From a bacterium (GTDB lineage Bacteria > Bacteroidota > Bacteroidia > Chitinophagales > Saprospiraceae), in contig JANSXW010000025.1 in the NCBI GenBank assembly GCA_024742755.1, positions 1-55,899 of the forward strand: a stretch of DNA of 55,899 nucleotides, in the 5' to 3' direction. Below the pieces are notes generated by a model. It did no database searches and was not told where the DNA came from. It was given only the letters and a program-made list of their open reading frames with translations. Within the stretch, counting starts at the first letter, position 1. Each line of letters opens with the position of its first letter. The position numbers and the translations under genes are program-made. Below are positions 8,389 to 18,600 of this stretch, in pieces.

Positions 8389-9751
8389 TCTTTTTCTTCC
8401 GCCACGGCGCATCCCGCTGCCAGTCTCCCGCCATAATACAGCCGTAAGGGATGACCCGGTCCACTACTTCCCCCAGCCCAAACTGCTTCATCTGCCGCTG
8501 AACAGCATCCGCATTTTTGTAAGCCGAAGGAAGCTCAGAGATATCGATATGGCCCGAAAAAAAACGGACATCCAGCCCGGCCGTTTCTTCTGCAAAAATA
8601 GCCTCCGTGCTACGCCCGTCCTGATTCCGGATGTGCTGCGAACGGCTCACATTGCGGCCCGCGCCATGAGGGGCAAAGCCGAGGTTGCCAGCCGTGGCTT
8701 CCCCTTTGACGATCAGTACGGGCTCGCTCATGTTAAGCGGGATGAGCCGAAGCCCTTCGTGAGAGTCTGGCACAAATGCATCCGTCAGTGGAGTTGCGCC
8801 TTTGGCGTGGTAGAAGCGATTACCTTCCTTAAAAACAAAGTTGTGCTCGTTCCAGAAGCGCAGGGTGTGGTCCACCTTCAGCCGCCGGCAGGTGGTTTCG
8901 TGCAGTACCTCGTGGTTGAGCTTCGTCCACTGCCGCACGAGCTGTAGGGCTTCCCAGTAGTGCTGGCCGTGCTCCTCCTCGTAGGGAATCCATGCATTGC
9001 CCGGAAGGGTCTTTGGCGACAGCTCCCGGCGATAGCTTTCCGCCAGTGCCATGCCTTTTTTATACAAATGCGCCCCCAGCCCGCGGCTCCCGTGGTGGGT
9101 CACCATGATGGTCTCCCCGGTTTGCTCCGATTGCCCGACGAATAGGAAGTGGTTCCCATCGCCCTGTGTGCCCAGGTGGGATTGCGCGACCATCTGGCTT
9201 TTATCGTCTCGAAGGAAGAAGTTGCCCTGCATCTGATCGGTAAGCTCAGCTGGCAGCTTAAAGCCGCCCGAGCTACGCCCTCCGCCTCCAAAGTGGGTGA
9301 TGCGGTGGGCCGTGTCCAGGACTTTCTTAGGGTCAACGTGCCCAAAGGAAGTCATCATGACCGAGCAGCAAATATCCGCGCTATGCATGGCCGGGTGGAT
9401 GGCATTTTCGGTTACTGCTACGCCACCTACCGGGATACGCCCCTTCCCACCGGTTGGGCATGCATCGGGCATGACCGCTCCGGCAACTACCGTTGGCGTC
9501 TTCATCAGCTCGTCCATGCTGCGGAATACGGCTTCCACATTACTGAGCTCGTCCGCTGTTTCTGCTTTGATATTTTTATGGTAGGTAAGCGGTACCTCGT
9601 GGGGGTCAATCGTCCGCTGCGCTACGCTATCGAGGTATTCTTTCAGGGCATCGCCCTGCAGTTGATGTTGGTTGGCGTGCTTCAGGGCCTCGCCAAACCA
9701 GCGGCCCGGCTTGTAGCCCAGGTCGATCAATGTTTGTCCGGTAATTTTCAT
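8384..9751 (-). CDS. rtcB: RtcB family RNA-splicing ligase
   Basis: A 455-aa GTP- and Mn-dependent ligase joining 2',3'-cyclic phosphate (or 3'-phosphate) and 5'-OH RNA ends. Visible family blocks: AMHSADICCSVM with the metal-binding Asp/Cys (about D126), GTQGDGNHFLFVG, THHGSRGLGAHLYKKG, and FAPHGAGRNVSRSQ with the guanylylated His (about H362). Start chosen at ATG 9751 (MKITGQTLIDLGYKPG), the usual N terminus; the upstream reading to 9796 adds an unrelated stretch. No RtcA or RtcR is nearby. Its role in Bacteroidota is probably RNA repair. Confidence 0.92.
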   Translation of the reverse strand: MKITGQTLIDLGYKPGRWFGEALKHANQHQLQGDALKEYLDSVAQRTIDPHEVPLTYHKNIKAETADELSNVEAVFRSMDELMKTPTVVAGAVMPDACPTGGKGRIPVGGVAVTENAIHPAMHSADICCSVMMTSFGHVDPKKVLDTAHRITHFGGGGRSSGGFKLPAELTDQMQGNFFLRDDKSQMVAQSHLGTQGDGNHFLFVGQSEQTGETIMVTHHGSRGLGAHLYKKGMALAESYRRELSPKTLPGNAWIPYEEEHGQHYWEALQLVRQWTKLNHEVLHETTCRRLKVDHTLRFWNEHNFVFKEGNRFYHAKGATPLTDAFVPDSHEGLRLIPLNMSEPVLIVKGEATAGNLGFAPHGAGRNVSRSQHIRNQDGRSTEAIFAEETAGLDVRFFSGHIDISELPSAYKNADAVQRQMKQFGLGEVVDRVIPYGCIMAGDWQRDAPWRKKKR

Positions 9752-9977
9752 GGTTGCCTGGTTTTGTTGATACAAAGTTGAATCGCAAGTGCGCAACCAT
9801 TTTGCGTAGTCATGATTTTTTTGGCTTGTTTCGAGGCTTTCAACCGTGAAAGGCTAGGAAATCGTTCCATCCATCCACCCAAACGCTTCTCCACTGGCCG
9901 ACTTTTTTCGACGAAATGTTCCCGGCCCTATTGATTTCGGGTTAAAATCAGTGCAACTCGCCCCAAAATTGAATTTA

Positions 9978-10709
9978 ATGAAACGAAATATAACCTTTCT
10001 TTTTGCGCTGATCATCACTACGACTCCTGCCTTCGGGCAATTGCAATGGGGTGCCCGCGCGGGCTTGTCGCTTAGCACAGTGGAAAACAACACCCTGTAC
10101 CATCAGTTGCACAGCACTTCGGAGTCTTCCACGGCCGGTTTGCCGGGCCTGAATGCCGCATTGATGCTGAAAATCCCACTTTCCAACCGCCTGTCCCTGA
10201 TCACGGAAGCCCAATACCTGCAAAAGGGCGGGCGGATGCAGGAGCGCTTTCTGTTGCCGAATACGGGTACGCAGCCCGTTTTCGAGGACTTTAAAACAGA
10301 CTATAAGGTAGCCACCATTGAGCTGCCAGTCCTGCTGCACTACGAGCTCACCGATGGCTCGTGGAAGCCTGGTCTTTTTGCCGGGCTCAGCTACGGGCGC
10401 ATCCTGTCCCATCACCTGGAGGGCGATCAAATGTACCTCCCTGATCAGGACCAAATCTTCCTGTTGGCTGCGGATGGGACACCCTTCGAGGAGCAAGCTT
10501 CAGTGCCGCTTAGGGGTGAGTTTGAGCAGCAGGACTGGAGCCTAATAGCCGGACTGTCGCTTTCCCGATCCATCGGTCAGCACGAATGGGTGTTCGATGC
10601 CCGTTACCTCCACGATTTTACCGATTGGCGCACGGAGAAAGTGAATGGTAGTAGCGAGGCGCAGCTGCGTAGCCGGGCGTTGGTGGTTTCGGTGGGAGTT
10701 TGGTGGTAA
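9978..10709 (+). CDS. Outer-membrane beta-barrel protein (PorT-like fold)
   Basis: 243 aa from ATG 9978, with signal peptide MKRNITFLFALIITTTPAFG. The opening LQWGARAGLSLST and the alternating strands, such as LSLITEAQYLQKGG, ATIELPVLLHYEL and PGLFAGLSYGRIL, are typical of the small OMP_b-brl barrels of Bacteroidota, and it ends in a strand with a C-terminal aromatic (VSVGVWW). The substrate is unknown. ATG 9951 upstream would spoil the signal peptide. Confidence 0.75.
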   Translation: MKRNITFLFALIITTTPAFGQLQWGARAGLSLSTVENNTLYHQLHSTSESSTAGLPGLNAALMLKIPLSNRLSLITEAQYLQKGGRMQERFLLPNTGTQPVFEDFKTDYKVATIELPVLLHYELTDGSWKPGLFAGLSYGRILSHHLEGDQMYLPDQDQIFLLAADGTPFEEQASVPLRGEFEQQDWSLIAGLSLSRSIGQHEWVFDARYLHDFTDWRTEKVNGSSEAQLRSRALVVSVGVWW

Positions 10710-10748
10710 GTGCTTTTCGGAATATAATTTTTCCAATTGCTTAGAATC

Positions 10749-11591
10749 CTACCGCTCCACCTTCCCCACCCAAAGGGCCTCGGCCTCACCATCTACACGG
10801 ATGACGTAGTAATACAAGCCAGCCGGCAAGTCCAGCGCTGCCTCGTAAGTCAGGAAGTAGGCTTTCTTAGCCGCGAAGGCGATGGGCGCGTCCTCGTCGA
10901 TTTCCATCACCTGGATTTCCCCGGTATGCAGGGGGGCATACGGGTAGTTATCGGGTTGGTTGTCGAAGAGAGTAAGGATTACGGACTGCCCGTCTTCGTA
11001 CTGGGCGCTCAGCATTTCGCCTTCCAGCGTGAAATTCTGACCCGAAAGGCGGGCTTCTATGGCAAGTTCATAGGTAGTGCTTAGCGGGGAGGCAGCGACG
11101 AGTGCTTCCAGTGCGGGATTAGGCTGATTGGGAGGGGTGTTGGCTACGGGCGGGGCCTCCGGGGCATTAGAGGGCGTGGTTTCTTCAACCGCCTCCTCTT
11201 CGGGGACTTCCTCCGGTGCGGTAGGCGAAGGAGCGGGCTGTTCGATCGCCGGGGGCTCAGCAGGCTCGGCATCCGGGGCCGGCATAAAGAAGTAGTAGAG
11301 CAGGCTCGCTACTGTGATGAGGATAAGAATGCCCAGGAGCAGGCGCAGTGCGCTGCGGTTCCCCGGCTTTCCATTTTCGCCAGGTGCTTCATAAGCCTCG
11401 CTTATGGCTTCCAGGTTTCGGCGGAAGGCCCATTCGTCGGCATTGCCCAGGGTGCGGTGCACACGGCGGTGGAGCTCGACTTCTGCCGCCAGGGTTTTAT
11501 CCCCTTCCAGCTCAGCCTCAAAGGCTTTGCGCTCCGGCTCCGGCAGGGTGCCGTCGAGGTAGGCTTCTATTCGTTCGTATTGTTCCTGCAT
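10749..11591 (-). CDS. Membrane-spanning anti-sigma factor-like protein
   Basis: 280 aa: a cytoplasmic N-terminal helical part (YERIEAYLDGTLPEPERKAF, typical of anti-sigma and zf-HC2-like proteins but without the zinc His/Cys), one membrane span (about 85-102, LLLGILILITVASLLYYFFM), a Pro/Glu/Ala-rich linker, and a periplasmic beta domain ending AGLYYYVIRVDGEAEALWVG. It begins 4 bases after the sigma-factor stop, so the two are co-transcribed. Binding and inhibiting the sigma factor is inferred from position and architecture. Confidence 0.75.
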   Translation of the reverse strand: MQEQYERIEAYLDGTLPEPERKAFEAELEGDKTLAAEVELHRRVHRTLGNADEWAFRRNLEAISEAYEAPGENGKPGNRSALRLLLGILILITVASLLYYFFMPAPDAEPAEPPAIEQPAPSPTAPEEVPEEEAVEETTPSNAPEAPPVANTPPNQPNPALEALVAASPLSTTYELAIEARLSGQNFTLEGEMLSAQYEDGQSVILTLFDNQPDNYPYAPLHTGEIQVMEIDEDAPIAFAAKKAYFLTYEAALDLPAGLYYYVIRVDGEAEALWVGKVER

Positions 11592-11595
11592 GGCG

Positions 11596-12162
11596 TTAAT
11601 TATTCATGAGTTCGGAATACCGGGCATCGGCCTTTACCCGTTGGATGAGCTGCTCTTTGCATTGGAACTTGCGTTTTTTGGCGTAGCCGACACTGCTGTA
11701 TTCCATGCGCTCTGCAATTTCTGCCATTTTCACTTTGGCAAAAAACCATTGCAGCAACTGCTGACAGTCCTGGCCGAGTTGCCGGAACGCATCCCAGAAG
11801 ATTTGTTCTTCTTCCTGCTGCTCCAGCAATTGGCTCAGGCCCGCCTCTCCAGTGTATTTGTAATCCTCCGGAATGGATACCTCATTGCCCGACTTTTTTT
11901 GGAGGCGGTTGCCCCAAAGGTTACGGCAAATACCATACAGCAGGGTGTAGAACCCACTCGTCAGCTGAAAATCGCCCTCCTGTACTTTTTTGAAAATTAC
12001 GATTAGGGCATCCTGAAAAACATCCTTGGCATCCGCATCCTTCCCCCCGTTTTTGCGGATGAACGCGGAGATGCGGGGCAGAAACTCCTGGTAGAGCTGC
12101 TGCAGCCCCTTCCGGTCGTTATTGCGGATGGCATTGATATAGTGCTCGTCGGCTGGGCGCAT
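11596..12162 (-). CDS. ECF-type RNA polymerase sigma factor
   Basis: 188 aa. Region 2 is seen in ADAKDVFQDALIVIFKKV and region 4 in KMAEIAERMEYSSVGYAKKR, a form with the YAKKRKFQCKEQL end common in Bacteroidota. The gene leads a two-gene operon with the membrane protein at 10749-11591 and is divergent from the caspase-TPR gene at 12435 across 272 bases. Such sigma factors often lie beside caspase or CHAT genes in this group, so control of the caspase genes is a reasonable inference, not shown by any recognised promoter here. Confidence 0.88.
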   Translation of the reverse strand: MRPADEHYINAIRNNDRKGLQQLYQEFLPRISAFIRKNGGKDADAKDVFQDALIVIFKKVQEGDFQLTSGFYTLLYGICRNLWGNRLQKKSGNEVSIPEDYKYTGEAGLSQLLEQQEEEQIFWDAFRQLGQDCQQLLQWFFAKVKMAEIAERMEYSSVGYAKKRKFQCKEQLIQRVKADARYSELMNN

Positions 12163-12434
12163 AGTTTTAGGCTTATGCCTACGAAACTACAGTTTTTTTG
12201 GAAATCCGGGGGTAACCTCAAGACCTTTGCTCAAATGAAAGGATAGAATATATACTCGTCACGAAGTGGTTTGGGCGAACCTGTGCTGACATCCACAGGA
12301 TCGTCAGTAGCCAAACCAAAACAGCGTCAGTATATTAACACCCCAATTTACAGGCTCCGGAATACAGAATGCTGTTTTCCGGAGCCATCTGCTTAAAATA
12401 AGCTTATCTTTTGTGACCGAAGCAACCTGAAACC

Positions 12435-14591
12435 ATGACCACAAAGTTTTACCTGCTCGCTTTTCTGATGACGCTCCTGGTGCACACCGCTGGCAGGGCG
12501 CAGATCAAGCCCATCCGGCCTTTCAACAGTATCAAGGCCCTGGTGGTCGGGGTATCTGACTACCGGGACAACCGCATACCACAGCTGCAATATGCCGACC
12601 GGGATGCGGAGGCTTTCGCCGATTTTCTCACCAATGACAGTCCCTGGAAGGTGGAGGAGGAAAACCTGGTCCTGCTGACCAACGAACAGGCCACCTACGG
12701 CAATTTTATCAGCGAATTTACCAGGCTGAGCGGGCAATGCGAGCGCAACGACCGCTTCATCCTTTATTTCTCCGGGCATGGGGATGTGGAGGTGACTTCG
12801 GACAAACGCATGGGGTATCTCCTCTTCCACGATGCGCCGCCGACCACTTATGCTTCCGGTGGCGCGTGCATGATCAACACCCTTGATGCCTTTTTTCAGC
12901 AGTTGATTCAGGAGCAGAATGTTCAGGTCATCCTCATCAGCGATGCGTGCCGGTCGGGGACTTTGGCGGGCAGTTCCTACGGCGGCCCACAGGCTACTAC
13001 AGCAGCCCTGGCAGAGTTGTTTTCCAATACGGTAAAGCTCCTGTCCTGCGAGGCGCACCAGACCTCGCTCGAAGACAAAAAGTGGGGCGGCGGGCGCGGC
13101 GTTTTTTCTTACTACCTGGTCAAAGGGCTGCGCGGGCAGGCCGATGCGGATGAGAACCGTTTTGTTGATCTCTTCGAACTGGAGCGCTATGTACAGGACG
13201 AAGTGCTCATGGCTTCCAACCAGCAACAGCTGCCGATCCGGCGTGGTGGCATGGGCAATATGAAAATCAGCCGGGTGCGCCCGGAGCCAAGGTCCGGAGA
13301 TCCGGCCCCAGCGCTCACCCAGGACACCAGCTATCTACCCGACTTGGCTCGTTTTGAGCAAGCCCTGGCGAATGACCATTTGCTGTACCCTGAGGAAGGC
13401 TCTGCCTACCAGGTTTACCAAAAAATAAGGCAGATGCCCGGCACCGAAGCCGTACAGCGCCTGATGACAGTCAGCTTGTCCAGCGCTTTGCAGGATGATG
13501 CGCAGGCCGCCATCAATGCCTACATCACCACACCTATGGAGGTCGTCGCGGAGCGCTGGGAAAATGAGGAAGTCTACAGTGTCTACCCCGATTATCTGGC
13601 CAAAGCTGCCGAGCTGGTAGGCGAAAGCAGTTTCTTCTTCCGGGAAATCAAAGCCCGGGAGCATTACTTCCGGGGCGTGAACCTCAGGCTGGAAGCAGAG
13701 GCTAACAGTTTGCCAAAGCCAAAACTTGAAGAGGCACTTACTTTCCAGCAAAAAGCCCTGGCACTGACCCCGGTAGCTCCCCATATTTACAATGAACTGG
13801 GATTGCTCTTCCGCCGGCTCGACCGCCCCGCCGAGGAACTCAATGCCTTTCAGCGGGCCAATGCCCTGTCGCCGACCTGGGGCCTGTCACTCACCAATCT
13901 TGCCTACACTTACAAGCGCCAGAAGCAATTTGGTGCAGCAGAGGAGCTGTACAAGCAGGCCATCGCTCAGGACAGCAGCCTGGCACTCGCCTATTACAAC
14001 CTGGGCGTGCTGTACGAATCCACGGACCGCCGGTCGGAGGCGATCAAAATGTACGTTGCTGCTATGGAGCGGGATGAAAGCTATGCCGCACCGGTTTTCT
14101 CCCTTGCCAATCTTTATGCTGATGAGGAGAATCGGCATGAGGAAGCCTTGCGCCTGTTGCGCCGCTATCAGCAGTTAGAGCCGGAAGCTTTCAAGGGGTA
14201 TGATATGATGGCTTATCTCTATCTCTATAGTGATCAGCTGGAGGCAGCATTGCCCAGTGCGGTGCGCATGTACGAGCTGGATGGTGGCTCCAATTACAGC
14301 AATGACTACCTGACATATATTTACTTCAAGCTGGGGCGTTATGAGGAAGCCCTGCCCTTTTTGGAACAACGCCTGCAGCATGCACCCGAGGAAGCGGCGC
14401 ATTACCTGGAGCTGGCTGCCTGCCAGGCACAACTGGGGCAAAATGCAAACGGGCTGGCAACACTGGAAGCGCTGCTCGCCCGTTTGGAAGTCGCTTTGGA
14501 GGAATTAGAAAGCCTCGATCAGCTGGCACCGCTGCGGAATACTGCGGGATACCGGGCGCTGCTGGATCAGTACTTTCCCGATCGGGACTAA
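12435..14591 (+). CDS. Exported caspase-family peptidase with TPR repeats
   Basis: 718 aa with a signal peptide (MTTKFYLLAFLMTLLVHTAG). A caspase (C14, p20-like) domain covers about 33-265: KALVVGVSDYRD start, the catalytic His in FILYFSGHGD (H115) and Cys in ILISDACRSG (C172), then the late block GGGRGVFSYYLVKGLRGQAD. From about 440 on it is built of TPRs (PHIYNELGLLFRRLDRPAEE, SLALAYYNLGVLYESTDRRS). Both catalytic residues are present, so it is probably an active Arg/Lys-directed (orthocaspase-like) peptidase located outside the cytoplasm. Divergent from the sigma/anti-sigma pair. A TATCTTTT at 12405-12412 may be its -7 box. Confidence 0.88.
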   Translation: MTTKFYLLAFLMTLLVHTAGRAQIKPIRPFNSIKALVVGVSDYRDNRIPQLQYADRDAEAFADFLTNDSPWKVEEENLVLLTNEQATYGNFISEFTRLSGQCERNDRFILYFSGHGDVEVTSDKRMGYLLFHDAPPTTYASGGACMINTLDAFFQQLIQEQNVQVILISDACRSGTLAGSSYGGPQATTAALAELFSNTVKLLSCEAHQTSLEDKKWGGGRGVFSYYLVKGLRGQADADENRFVDLFELERYVQDEVLMASNQQQLPIRRGGMGNMKISRVRPEPRSGDPAPALTQDTSYLPDLARFEQALANDHLLYPEEGSAYQVYQKIRQMPGTEAVQRLMTVSLSSALQDDAQAAINAYITTPMEVVAERWENEEVYSVYPDYLAKAAELVGESSFFFREIKAREHYFRGVNLRLEAEANSLPKPKLEEALTFQQKALALTPVAPHIYNELGLLFRRLDRPAEELNAFQRANALSPTWGLSLTNLAYTYKRQKQFGAAEELYKQAIAQDSSLALAYYNLGVLYESTDRRSEAIKMYVAAMERDESYAAPVFSLANLYADEENRHEEALRLLRRYQQLEPEAFKGYDMMAYLYLYSDQLEAALPSAVRMYELDGGSNYSNDYLTYIYFKLGRYEEALPFLEQRLQHAPEEAAHYLELAACQAQLGQNANGLATLEALLARLEVALEELESLDQLAPLRNTAGYRALLDQYFPDRD

Positions 14592-14625
14592 ACCAGTCTC
14601 AGGAAGGCACGCCTCAAAGCTATCG

Positions 14626-15636
14626 CTACGCCTTCTCTTCCACTCTTCCATCCACATGCTTAGCAAAGCGCCCGCGCGAGCGCTCGTGCACCTGATCCGG
14701 GCGGGGCCAGGGCCAGCCACCAAATTCTGTAGCCTGGTATTCCTGCATGATCTGAATGATGCCTTCCCGGTCATTGGCCACGAAGGGGCCGTGCTGCACG
14801 ACTGGCTCATTAATGGGCTTGCCCTGCAAAAACAAGAAGTAGGCGTCCTCCGCTCCGGCGGTCAGAGTCGTGGGCTGATCGCTATGCAGGTCGATAATCT
14901 TTTGTGCAGGGATTTCCTGCCCGTTGGCTTCTACCGTAGCACCCTGGTAAAAGTAAAGGGAACGGTTGAGCCCGGCGCTCGCAGCTGGCAGGGCCCAGGT
15001 TTGGCCTGCTGACAGTTTGATGGTCCAGATGGCTACCTCATTGGCCGGGTCGGCTGCCCAGGAATCAGGGGCGGGAGCCGGTGCCTTGTGCCCTTCGAGT
15101 TCGCCGGCGATGATGTCGGCTTTCACGCCATCGGCTTCATAGACCGGTACGGTATCTGCCCAAAGCATTTTGAAGTGGGGGTCCACCCGCTTGCTTTTCC
15201 TGGGCAGGTTGAGCCAAATTTGGAACAGCTCCAGCGGGTTTTCGGCATCGTCGCGCAGGAGCGGGAACATCTCAGAGTGCTGCACGCCTTTTCCGGCGGT
15301 CATCCACTGTACGTCCCCGTTGCCGAAGCGCCCGGCAGCGCCCAGAGAATCAGCATGATCGATCAATCCCTTCTTACCGATGGTTACTGTTTCGAATCCG
15401 CTATGGGGATGGTGCGGGAAGCCGGGCACCGTATTGCCGTGGTACATCCGCCAGTCGTTGGAGGGGTCGAAGTCCTGCCCGATGGCACGGCCACCCAGGG
15501 AAGCGTCAGGGCCAAGCTGCGCATTGCCTTTGGGGTAGCGGTCGTTGTGATAGGCGCAGAAAATAAAAGGGTCCTGTGTCGCCCAGGGAAAACCCAGCGC
15601 CCGGACCATCTTAATGGAAGTATTTTGCGTACTCAT
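14626..15636 (-). CDS. Pirin family protein
   Basis: A 336-aa bicupin. The metal-site blocks are intact: [11 protein letters not shown] (H76 and H78) and [14 protein letters not shown] (H120, E122). Family members act as quercetin dioxygenase-like enzymes or redox/transcription cofactors; the role here is not known. It is the only ordinary metabolic-type gene between the two caspase genes and is convergent with the caspase-TPR gene, 34 bases apart. It is separated by 51 bases from the WD40-caspase gene, so it may be a passenger. Confidence 0.9.
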   Translation of the reverse strand: MSTQNTSIKMVRALGFPWATQDPFIFCAYHNDRYPKGNAQLGPDASLGGRAIGQDFDPSNDWRMYHGNTVPGFPHHPHSGFETVTIGKKGLIDHADSLGAAGRFGNGDVQWMTAGKGVQHSEMFPLLRDDAENPLELFQIWLNLPRKSKRVDPHFKMLWADTVPVYEADGVKADIIAGELEGHKAPAPAPDSWAADPANEVAIWTIKLSAGQTWALPAASAGLNRSLYFYQGATVEANGQEIPAQKIIDLHSDQPTTLTAGAEDAYFLFLQGKPINEPVVQHGPFVANDREGIIQIMQEYQATEFGGWPWPRPDQVHERSRGRFAKHVDGRVEEKA

Positions 15637-15687
15637 AGGAGTTTTTTTGATGTTCTAACATTAAAATAGCTCGAACCTCATTTTTGT

Positions 15688-18600
15688 TTACCGGGACTGG
15701 CGTTTGATGATTTTTTTGACGGCCCGCTCTATTTCCCGCACGACGCGGTCCGGATCCAAATCAGGGGAGATGTCCAAGGGGAAAGAAGTAAGCTGCCCTT
15801 TAAAGAGGAGGATTTTGGAGAAGCGGATTTTTCCCTCAACCTGAGTGTAGAGCCCCCGCAAAGCGTAAGCTCCCGGATAATCACTGGCATCAATAAACAG
15901 GTAATCCGCATTAGCTGCTTTTTCATTTTCCCGCCGGAAGGTGTCTTCCAGTTGCTTCATCAGCTGCAGGTCGTCGGTCAGGGTGGCTTCATTGAGGAAG
16001 GTGGTGCGGATCAGCACGGGCTTTTTCTGCCCAACCGGTAATGCCTGTTCGTATTTAACAATTCCGATATCAAAACTGCTGGCATCGGCCGGAAAGCCCA
16101 GGGTAGGCGTTTGTACGCCCATGATGGAGGCGGCAAGGCGGGGCACTTCGTCCCGGGCGTGCTGGAAGAGCCGCATCACGTCGACGTACTCCCCATCGGC
16201 ATTTCGGGTAGTGGCCAGGCCCTGTATGCCCTGTAGGAGTGCATAGGTGAGCAGCCCCTGTCCGTACTCACTAGCTTCAAAGCTGACCTTATCGGCAGCG
16301 CTGCCGGAGAGGATGAACATGCCGGTGCGGTCTTTCATGCGGTCCAATGCCCGGATTTGACTGGCGTTGAGGTTGCGGGTACCGCTGCTGAGGTCTTCCA
16401 CGGCCTGCCCGGAGTTGCAGGCATCAATGACAAGTACCTGCTTAAGGGCGGGGATGTCATTGATCCATTCAGTGAGCTCGCTGCTGGGAATGGTGTACCG
16501 GGCGCGGACATCTGCATCCATGATCATATCGGTATTCGCCACATCGTGGGTGAGGTAGTAAAACTGCTCCCGGTCGCCGTTGCCGAAGGCCAGACCGTGG
16601 CCGGAAAGGTAAACGAGCAGCACGTCCTCGGCTTTGGCTTTTTGTTGTATGCCCTGCAGTGTCTTTTGGATGTTCGCTTTGCTGGCGTATTGCCAGGAGA
16701 TATTGGTGCCCTCTAAGCCGGTTTGATCGGCCGGGGCAGTGGTCAGGCAGTGGACCTCTATGCTGTCGCCATTGGCGAAGAGGTTAGCGCCGACGAGGGC
16801 TAGGGATCGTGCCATAGCCGTTGCATCCTGAGTGGCGTACTTCAGGTCCAGGCTTTCTCCGTTGTAGTCGGAGGTGCCCACGGCCACGACGTACATTTTG
16901 GGGTCGAGCGCTCCGGTCCAGGATCTACTGTTATTGCGGTTGCTTCCTCTTGTCCGGCTGACCGGCTCGTAATTGACGTGAAGCGGGCGGCTCTTGAGCC
17001 ACCCCTCGGCATTATACGCCTGAATGCTGATGCGGTTGGTACTGTCCGGGTGGCGCAGCAGGTAAGGATGCACTGGGCGCAGGTCAAAGGAAAAGCCGTT
17101 TTTGCGATCGGGGTTGGCATCATAAGCCACTTCCTTCCCATTGACTTGAATGGACACTCTGCCGATGCCACCGGACCGGGCTTCGAGCGCTACCTTTAGC
17201 TGATCGCCCTGAATGCGGGCCTGAAGCGCCGGGTACAACGCTACCCGATCCAACCCTTCCACAGAACGGACGGGCTCAGGCAGGTAGCCCAGCAATTTTT
17301 GAAGCAGCCCGGGCTCGTAGTAGCGGGCCTTCAGCTGTTCCAGTTCTATGATTTCGGTGCGCTGACCGGTTTCCACCAGGTAGTAGAGCAGGCGCATGGC
17401 ATTGGGGGAGGCATCAAACAACCCATCCGGGCTAAGCACAATCCAGTCTTCTTCGTCAATAAGCATGAGGGTAGCGATCTCCCGGCGCTCAGGGATGTTC
17501 CAGATTTTCACCTGCCCGTCCTCTGCCCCGCTGGCGAAATATGTCCCATCCGGTGCAAAGGCGAGGGCTTGAACTTTCCCACGGTGCCCCCTCAAAGTAT
17601 GCAAAAGCTGCCCATTAATGAGGTCATAGAGGTGTACGGCGCGGTTCCAGGTGCCCAGCAACAGCTGATCCCCATTTGGAGAAAAAGCGCCGGCCAGGGC
17701 ATAGCTGTCTTCGGGGTCCGGGGAGCGGTGCAGGAGTGCGCCGGATGGCACATCCCAAACGTAGCAGGTGGTGCCTTCCTGCAGTTCGGTGGTAGGGATG
17801 AGTAGCAGCCTTTTGCCATCGTCAGAAAAGACAGCCTCCTTTACCGAGTGGTGGCCCAGGTTGGCAGGCATCAGTTTTCTGGAAGACTCCCGATTGTAGA
17901 GGTCGACCAGCACGGGTGTACACAGCCCGTTGGCAAACTCGAAGCGGATACCAGTCTGCTCATCGGGAGATAAGGCTTTAAACTCATCTCCAGCCAATTG
18001 TTGGTCCCAGGACCCTTGTGTGATGCTGTTGTAGGTATTGTTCGTTGCGTCGGGTGTTTCCTTGCGGCAGGCTTCCAAATCCCAGGTGTGATTGGAGCCC
18101 GCAACGGAGGAGAAGTGGAGCTTCCTTCCGTCGGAGCTAAATGCCAGCGCGGACGGCACTTGCTGATGCGCACGCAGGGTACGGATGCGTTTGCCGGAAT
18201 TGGCATTGAGCAAATAGATAGTTCCGTCCATCCCGCTGCAAGCCAGTGTTGAACCATCCGGGGAGAGGCGGGCACCGGGTGGCTCTGTCATAGGAAGAGG
18301 TTCGGTAGAGGCAGGACCCGTCGCATAGGTTTGGGTGAAAGCCTTTCGTAAAGGGTCGTATTTCCGGAATTGCCCCTGCTCACTCACCAAAATGACAAAG
18401 CTGCCATCCGGTGCAATATCCCGGAGCTGATAGCCTTCGGGTACTTCCAGGCGATAGAGGAAAGTGCCCTTTTCGGGCGACCAAAAGTCGTATTGGGTTT
18501 GGTATTCCACCTCATCGGCCAGGATTTTTCCGTAAGCCCGGTAGGTGGCGTTTGGCGAGAGCCGGCTCAGGCTTTGAAATTGCGCAGGGTTTTGGCTGAC

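Noticed and set aside
12393..13226. 277-aa minus-strand frame under the caspase-TPR gene
   Set aside because: Antisense to a gene with intact caspase motifs; no family resemblance.
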